From Larix kaempferi (lineage: Eukaryota > Streptophyta > Pinopsida > Pinales > Pinaceae), in contig BSBM01001446.1 of assembly GCA_027924585.1 (NCBI GenBank), positions 372,001 to 436,000 of the forward strand: a stretch of 64,000 bases of DNA. Direction: 5' to 3'. This document shows, one piece after another, positions 58,516 to 64,000 of the stretch (positions are counted from its first letter, which is position 1; the number at the start of each line of letters is the position of its first letter). The notes beneath the pieces were generated by a model. The model worked only from the letters and a program-made list of their open reading frames with translations, was not told the origin of the DNA and made no database searches. Position numbers and translations under genes: made by a program.

Positions 58516-59757
58516 CTAGTAGTCATGTAGTAAATCTACAATGTGGTCAACAGTTTCATTATCCCAATAATCTCCTATAGAGGCAACCTTGGGTTCGGCT
58601 TCTGTACCAATGTTAATTTTCTTGAGCTTGATGTGTTCTGTAATGGTAGGGATATCAAGCTGAGGGCCTTCGACTTTGCGCATCCCTTCTGACTCTAGAA
58701 TATTGATGTTGTGAGGATCATCATCCTCTTCTCTAGCGGCGAAATTATAGCATTCCAGGGCATGTTCCATCTGGACAACCCAGTTTGGTTGAGAATACTC
58801 TGGTAACGGACATTGTTCAAATACCTTCTTTCTAATACACTTTAAAGCCTGATCGATGCTTGGGTGTTCTGACTCAAAGCTAAAAGTGAGTTGAAAACTT
58901 TCGATCATGAGAGGCTAAGTGATAGTGCCTCTGCACAATTCTGTTTCAGTGTACCAGTTCCTTGGAACTACATCCAACGTGTGGATGAATAGGTGAGCCC
59001 ACTCATCCTCTAGAATATCTGACCATTGCTGAATACATGCTTTCACGTGTGTCCTGGGGTCACTCTATCCATCATATTTGTGCAAAAATCCTACTGTAGT
59101 CTCTTGAAATCTGCGCAGTATCAACCTGCGACAATCTTGCCATGTGTCGATATTTTCTTTATGCGCACCCCACCATCTCGCGGGTGTAGCACGCAGTGCT
59201 ACATCCAATGCTTGTATGTGCTGCTCATATGGGATTTCTTGTTCATATGCATGTATGAATTCACTTACTCTAGTTAAACCATCAAAGATTGGGGTGTTAT
59301 TCAATTTTGTGCCAATCCATTGAATGGATTTAGTCATCCTGGCGCAACGCCTTGCAAAAACTTCATATAAGCGATTCTGCCAGTTTTCCAATCCTGCTTC
59401 CGAATCTGATGCGCACGAGCTATCGCATCGCCAGCTGATATGGCCGTCCACTGTGGGATTGACATAATCATTATGACTAGCAGTCATCTGGTACAAACTT
59501 TCCATGTAGCGCGCTTCTTCTTCTGCTCGGATGGTTTCAATATACCGTGGTCCTTGAAGGGGATCAAGCGGTGCAATGACCCTAATCTGGTCATCCTCAA
59601 AAGTCATCTGTCTTTTCTTCAAATTAATGACAGCCAAATTATCAAATGCCCAGTCTATGCCTAAAAGTGCTGGGTAAGGTCTACTGTCATCCAGAATTTT
59701 GATTACTTCGAAGTCTGCAGAACTTCTTACTCCCTCAATATCAATGGGTACATTGGG
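58516..59757 (-). pseudogene. G2 capsid-like segment between protease and RT
   Basis: The piece starting at 59,637 opens with the end of protease (AVINLKKRQMTF), an acidic linker, then ENWQNRLYEVFARR, FDGLTRVSEFIHAYEQEI, ALRATPARWWGAHKENIDTW and ILRRFQET: the fold pattern of a Retrotrans_gag capsid. After a TAG at 59,065 it continues with QQWSDILEDEWAHLFIHTL and VPRNWY; after another stop (near 58,918) with FQLTFSFESEHPSIDQALKCI. GDYWDNETVDHIVDLLHDY leads to RT. It is homologous to 34,743-35,929 of G1. Same frame throughout. Its role in the particle is unknown. Confidence 0.65.
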
Positions 59758-60219
59758 TAATCAGCCCAATGGAGAAACTCGTTGTTGATTTGCAAGTCTT
59801 AGCTGGATAGGAGATCTGGTAAGTTGAGGGCTACCCATCTGTTCCCATGTCTGCCTGGTGAGAACATTAACTTCTGAGCCTAAATCCAAAATGACTTCGT
59901 CCATCTCAAATGCTCCAATCTGCACTGTGAGTCTCATCTCTCTTCCAGTTCTAGTATGACTCCCAATCTGATGAATAGCACACTGCGGTGTATTCATCAA
60001 AGCAGATTGCTGACACTGATCCAATAGGTGTTGGAGTTCCATAGTTGCTTTTTCATTGCGCAACAACTTTAAGCAGTTTCTCAAAAAAACATGAACACTG
60101 CCTAGTGCATCCTCCTCATCAGGCCTTCCAGATGTAGTGGCCTGGTCTTGTACCCAGTTCTCTTGATGCGGCACATGCGGTCTGATATCGTTATGCGGAA
60201 TTGCGACAGAACTTGAAGC
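59758..60219 (-). pseudogene. G2 aspartic protease
   Basis: The piece starting at 60,174 has an acidic leader, then VQIGAFEMDEVILDLGSEVNVLT with the active Asp at residue 97 (D-L-G-S). TWEQMGSPQL and RLANQQRV follow. TGA at 59,761 interrupts before the flap-side half, which continues as DFEVIKILDDSRPYPALLG and WAFDN (about 59,720-59,645). Same frame as RT. Cleaves the polyprotein. Confidence 0.88.
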
Positions 60220-60777
60220 TCACAGATATGAGAAATACTCTTGAGCTTGCTTGAATGCTTCTTTTTGCTTCTGTAGGTCAAGCGGGGATGTTTTAATATT
60301 AGCGCGGTGCACCCATTGCGTCACTAGTTTTCCAGTTCCCGACTCTGGCGCACGTGTGGTTGCTCCACTGCGTGTCACTATATTAACTGTAGGATCTGGT
60401 TCTCTTTTTTCTGCTCCAATCAACTGGATATTCTGGTTAACCTGTGGCTTCTTTTATTGCATCTTGGCCATCAATTGAGGGCATTCTTCAATGACATGAT
60501 CATAATATTTACAGTATCTGCAAATGGTTGTAGGATTTTGGCAATCCCTTGCATAATGGCCTTGAGCTCCGCAGTTGTAACAAGTGATCTATCCTCTTCC
60601 TCGACCAAAACCTGTTGCACGTCCACGGCCCCTGTAATTTCCTCCTATTCCTTCGCGAGCTTGGTCATACTGCGGACCTGCTGTGGGTCCCTGTGGTTCT
60701 AACTGTACTCTATAAACATCATGTTTTCTTTCTATCATGAGCTCATATGCTCTACAATTATTCTCATCATGGCCTAC
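60220..60777 (-). pseudogene. G2 gag C-terminus with CCHC motifs, cut by the G3 LTR
   Basis: From 60,777 the frame starts inside a zinc knuckle: VGHDENNC, the second half of a CxxC-x4-H-x4-C motif whose first half lies beyond the LTR. A Gly/Arg-rich segment (RGRGRATGFGRGRG) follows, then a TAG (60,589), then CYNCGAQGHYARDC and CRYCKYYDHVIEEC, two complete CCHC motifs (about 60,585-60,495). After another TAG, IVTRSGATTRAPESG and a Lys/Gln-rich helix lead to TGA at 60,220. The order (knuckle, RGG-like linker, two more knuckles) matches G1. Gag would bind the element RNA. Confidence 0.85.
60773..60777 (-). repeat. Presumed left target-site duplication of G3 (CCTAC)
   Basis: The 5 bp before the LTR start. 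The partner must lie outside the window, so it is unconfirmed. Confidence 0.4.
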
Positions 60778-62226
60778 TGTTGGCTGCTTTCTTGGGCAGA
60801 CCCGGGTTTTAATGTAGCGCAGCAACAAAACCCCTTGCCGCACTGGCCCTCTCGGCAACGAGCTGCGCAGCAGCTCGAGGTCTCACCCGAAGTGGCTATG
60901 GGGGGGTTAAGGAATCAGGTTTCCTTAACCGTAGTCACGCGGATATTGCTCTTCCTCCTCTGGTTCCTCAGATATTGGCGGTCGGACTTTCCCGCAGGCC
61001 GCTCGGCGCAGCTGCGCGGATTCCTTCCTCGGCAGGCCCACTGCGCAGTTTTCCCCTCTCTAGCGCAGAAGGCAACTATTCCTTGCATCGACGCGCTAAG
61101 CACTTCCTCGCCCTGCGCATCCGGCGCAGTAACGCAGTCCTCTCTCGCTGCAGCGACAGCACTTTACTACTTCTTCGGTACTTAACACTTATAGCTATCA
61201 AGGGACCTTTCCAACTCACTTAAGCAATCGCAACGATAATACAAGAGTCTTGCATACACTGATAATGAACTCTAAACAGTTATTATTCACGCAAACATTA
61301 TAACAAGAAGATATGTGTGAAGCTCATCTCCTCGAGGAAAACCACGTCCACGGGAGTTTATATTAACCAGAAAACCATAGAGTTATACAATACGCTGCGC
61401 ACACAGCTGCAGCCTTAGATCTTTACAGGAAACTCCACGCACACAGCTGGGAGCCCTTCTCTTCACTAGTCTCTTCTCTATAGAGATTACAAAGGCACAG
61501 ATGTCACACAGACTGTCTGGCAACTCAGGGATTAGCTCCTCGGCTATCCGATTCTACTCTAGTTCTACAGACTCGGTAGAACACATACAAAGGATAATCA
61601 ACACATGATCTATCCTCGAGAGTATCTAACTCTTACTCGCTAGCTCTCTCTTCCAACTTCCAACTAACTCTCTATCTAACTTCCTAACATCTATCCATTA
61701 CAATTATTCATATATATAGGTGGCCATGGCGGTCACACCTTTACAAAACTGTGGGCCTTTCCCAACAGTGATTCCCAAAAACCCTAACCACGCACATGGC
61801 TAGGTGTACTGTAGGCGCCGCTTGTAGTCACGTCGCCGCTTCCTGCAGGCTCCATGAATTCCGGCGCAGATTGTGGGTATGGGCGATTGTCCTTTGCCTT
61901 CAATGCTCTGGTCCGTTGCTCCTCCTTGATCCGAGCAACCATAACTTCTGTACTAAGCATTTAAATGAGGGTAGCTGAGCCCTCTACTCCATCGCCTTAT
62001 TTATTATGGTAGCTGAGCCACCTTCATTCCTCGATGACGTGCGCGTGAGCTCCGCGATTTCCGGTCCATAATCTTTGCTGAGCTTGTCCATCTGGCACCG
62101 TACTGCGCACCGTCTCCTTCTTGCCCAAAACTTAGTGCTTGTCCCAAAATTAGCACTTTCCTTTCATACTTGTGTCTTTTTCCCAAAATTCGCAGCTTTA
62201 CCGCAGCTACGACCTAGGCTCCAACA
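60778..62226 (-). mobile_element. 3' LTR of G3 (1,449 bp), same family as G2
   Basis: TGTTGGCTGC...GCTCCAACA on plus. It is followed by the polypurine tract GTGTTAGGGGCC (minus) and the third ORF, so it is a 3' LTR, not the 5' LTR of G2. TATA on minus at about 61,709-61,720. Confidence 0.88.
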
Positions 62227-62238
62227 GGCCCCTAACAC
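62227..62238 (-). promoter_or_regulatory. Polypurine tract of G3
   Basis: GTGTTAGGGGCC on minus, directly between the third-ORF stop codon and the LTR. Confidence 0.8.
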
Positions 62239-64000
62239 TCACTTGTGGCTCGCCCTCGAGCCACTCGCACTAGCGCGTGGTCGCTTGATTTGCGCATCTG
62301 CTTTTGCTTGAGTCTCCGCGAATGTTTTCTTCCACTTCGCAATAGCGGAGTCCAATTCCTCAATACACTCGTCAGCTGTTTGCACCGTTTCTGCGGTTGC
62401 TTCGTCTTTAGTGAGGGTATCAATGATCTCCTGAGATTCAGCAATCTCTTTGATTTTTGTCTCAACCTGGGCAACGATTTCAGCATACTCATCCATGAAT
62501 GGCTGAATGCTGTTGGTGAGCTTCTCATCTTCTGTTCTGAGCTTGTGCAGTTGCTGCTGCATTTTGCGCACTTCGCCCATTTTCTTCATTTTTGGTAAGC
62601 CTGTTAAGGCCTTAGCTTCTTCATTCAAAACAGTGAGAGATTGTTCTGCAACTTGCACCTGTTCTGACAGTCCCACTTTAAAAGGGAGCTTCACAAGCTC
62701 CGTCCAAGCTTCCATAGCCTGGTTCATCAGGTTCTCAGCTTCCTGTACTCGATCTTTCATCTGTGTGGAAGCTCTGCTCAATGCTTCAAATTGTACCTGC
62801 GCATCGTCCGTAAGATGCGCAGCAACGCGAGCTTCTAGCTCAGCGATCTGGGTTCTATGGCCTTCTGCCATAGCAACTATTTCTTGCTCCAGGGTTTTCG
62901 CTCTTTCTCCAATAATTTGAACTTTTGCAACCAGAGGGAGGTCTGGTTGAATCTCGCAAGTCGGCAATAACTGGGAAATCTCCTCCACTGCGGTTCTGAT
63001 ACCAATGTCTTGCGCCTCATAAAGTGCAAGTTTCTCAGAGGTATTCTGATGGATTGCCTTCAACTCTAACTCCTGCGATTGCAGTCTTTGATTTTCCTGG
63101 AATGTAGAGAGCTCTCTAGCTCTCAACTCAAGAGAAACTTTCTCATGCACTAGCTGTAGAGTCTCTATAGGAATTAGAGACAAATTAATTTCAACGGGCC
63201 CAACGGCGCTTACCTGTAGTGCAGCTAGCGGATCTGGAAGTGTCATGCTGGTAGGCGGAATATGCACGATAGTATGCCTTTCAATGAGTTCTTCAACTCG
63301 CTCGGCACTTGGAATTTCTTGTGGCGCCTGCGAGGTAGATGCTGGCGCATGGGTCTGCGCAACTCTTCCTGCGAGACCTTTTATTTCTACGAACTGCAAG
63401 TCTAAAGCACTTCTGATGTGAGCGTGCGCATTGCGCAGCTCGCGAAATTGCTCATGTATGTACTGGTCGATCCCCGAGGGAATAGCCTCAGCGGGATGCG
63501 ACACTTTCTGCTTCTTGGTGGCCGGTTCTGTGGATCCTTCATCACTTCTCTGTTCACGGGATTCCTTGCCCTTATCCTTCTCTTTCGTAGCGGTGGTTGG
63601 CAGCGCAGATGCGAGATCGGCGACCTCCCTCCACTCATCCGGCCAAGACTTGATGGTTTCTTCAACATCCTCTGTAGTCATCCTGTAAAGGCCTAGCGCC
63701 CATTCATCTGGAATGCCGCAAGGGCGAAGGTAAAGTTGATGTAGGTCGGCAGTAAAAGCCAACTTTCCGTCATATAATGTGGCTGTCTCCTCGCTCAGCC
63801 TCGGCATTTCTTGAATGGTATCTCGGAGGAGATAGTAGTACTCACAAAAAACAGCGCGATTCATCTTGCGCTTCGCGGGATTAGGGGAATCCCAGAGGTT
63901 GATGTAGCGCATGCCGGCAACCTCTCCTGCGCGGCGCGGAAGGAACTGAGTATTCAGGGGCTCCTTCCACCCGACGAGAGCGCATAAAATTAGAAGCCAA
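62239..64000 (-). CDS. G3 third ORF, C-terminal 586 or more codons, open (partial)
   Basis: This is the best-preserved copy of the extra protein and has no stop from the window edge to the TGA at 62,239-62,241. From the right: the end of the globular part (WLLILCALVGWKEPLNTQ, RYINLWDSPNPAKRK, WALGLYRMTTEDVEETI), a charged linker with KKQKVSHPAEA (NLS-like, about 63,525-63,495), then about 400 residues of mostly helix with heptad-like spacing. Examples are PVEINLSLIPIETLQLVHEK, KTLEQEIVAMAEGHRTQIA and NLMNQAMEAWTELV. It ends in RPRASASGSRASHK. It aligns with G2 over its whole length. The N-terminus is outside the window. The function is unknown; a coiled-coil scaffold or nuclear-targeting role is a guess. 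Its intactness suggests a recent or constrained copy. Confidence 0.75.
   Translation of the reverse strand, partial: WLLILCALVGWKEPLNTQFLPRRAGEVAGMRYINLWDSPNPAKRKMNRAVFCEYYYLLRDTIQEMPRLSEETATLYDGKLAFTADLHQLYLRPCGIPDEWALGLYRMTTEDVEETIKSWPDEWREVADLASALPTTATKEKDKGKESREQRSDEGSTEPATKKQKVSHPAEAIPSGIDQYIHEQFRELRNAHAHIRSALDLQFVEIKGLAGRVAQTHAPASTSQAPQEIPSAERVEELIERHTIVHIPPTSMTLPDPLAALQVSAVGPVEINLSLIPIETLQLVHEKVSLELRARELSTFQENQRLQSQELELKAIHQNTSEKLALYEAQDIGIRTAVEEISQLLPTCEIQPDLPLVAKVQIIGERAKTLEQEIVAMAEGHRTQIAELEARVAAHLTDDAQVQFEALSRASTQMKDRVQEAENLMNQAMEAWTELVKLPFKVGLSEQVQVAEQSLTVLNEEAKALTGLPKMKKMGEVRKMQQQLHKLRTEDEKLTNSIQPFMDEYAEIVAQVETKIKEIAESQEIIDTLTKDEATAETVQTADECIEELDSAIAKWKKTFAETQAKADAQIKRPRASASGSRASHK

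Larger units (their letters stand above)
50915..60777 (-). mobile_element. G2: Ty3/gypsy element, 3' part visible (minus strand)
   Basis: From the right: broken gag, protease, capsid-like segment, RT, RNase H, integrase, third ORF, polypurine tract, 3' LTR. It was inserted into copia element C2 and is itself cut in gag by an LTR of the same family (G3). Its 5' LTR, primer site and gag capsid must lie beyond the right edge. It shares the domain plan of G1 but is clearly a different family. The whole visible Gag-Pol is in one frame. Confidence 0.9.
60778..64000 (-). mobile_element. G3: gypsy element of the G2 family, 3' end visible
   Basis: LTR, polypurine tract and an uninterrupted third ORF. 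The remainder (integrase, RT, gag, 5' LTR) runs off the right edge. It starts exactly inside a gag zinc knuckle of G2, which fits insertion into G2. Confidence 0.85.

Noticed and set aside
50915-62226. The two 1.4-kb LTRs as the LTR pair of one element
   Set aside because: G2 gag is cut in mid-motif at the right LTR, there is no primer site beside it, and the sequence beyond is again polypurine tract plus third ORF, so the right LTR is the 3' LTR of a second element.
62245-62920. Plus-strand frames opposite the third ORF of G3
   Set aside because: They mirror the strong minus-strand reading frame and have no independent motif.

Overview
The window is repeat-rich nuclear DNA from a land plant with a large genome. 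Nearly everything recognisable is retrotransposon: Ty3/gypsy and Ty1/copia LTR elements, a plant L1-type LINE with a C-terminal RNase H, and a tRNA-derived SINE. I recognise no host gene. The look of the gypsy and LINE families, the deep nesting and the heavy decay suggest a gymnosperm (conifer-like), but that is an inference from family resemblance only.

Layout. 1-5,700: a possible 3' LTR (541 to about 1,205), a LINE remnant on + (1,432-3,090) and a gypsy gag-protease remnant on - (3,150-5,011) with a tRNA-Asp-like primer site. 5,700-11,850: AT-rich sequence without recognisable coding, holding a short LTR candidate, a decayed coiled-coil reading frame, tandem duplications and a microsatellite. 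11,856-14,058: a gypsy integrase tail and its 3' LTR, with a SINE inserted upstream between 17-bp target duplications.

16,357-43,107: a complete gypsy element on + (G1; 337-bp LTRs, target duplication ACAAG). It was split in gag by a copia element on - (A, 19,438-33,360, duplication TTGTC). A was in turn split in RNase H by a younger copia element of the same family (B, 21,913-29,446, duplication CAACT). LTR divergence counted by eye (about 9.5%, 4.5% and 0.2%) gives the order G1, A, B. A and B keep only scraps of reverse transcriptase and RNase H and carry large blocks of tandem repeats before the 3' LTR. G1 carries gag with five CCHC-like motifs, protease, a second capsid-like domain, RT-RNase H, integrase and a long third ORF before its 3' LTR.

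43,113-64,000: an unannotated flank, a 53-bp tandem array, a gag-protease remnant on -, and a copia element (C2) cut by a gypsy element (G2, -). G2's gag is cut by the LTR of a relative (G3, -) that runs off the right edge. G2 and G3 are distant relatives of G1 and share its unusual plan: a capsid-like segment between protease and RT (seen in G1 and G2), and a third ORF after integrase with an N-terminal globular part, an NLS-like basic motif and a coiled-coil tail. G3's third ORF is uninterrupted to the window edge. G2 keeps one reading frame from gag to integrase, broken only by substitution-type stop codons.

The most interesting items are the third ORF, the second capsid-like domain, and the very young non-autonomous copia copy B with its arrays of hairpin-forming repeats.
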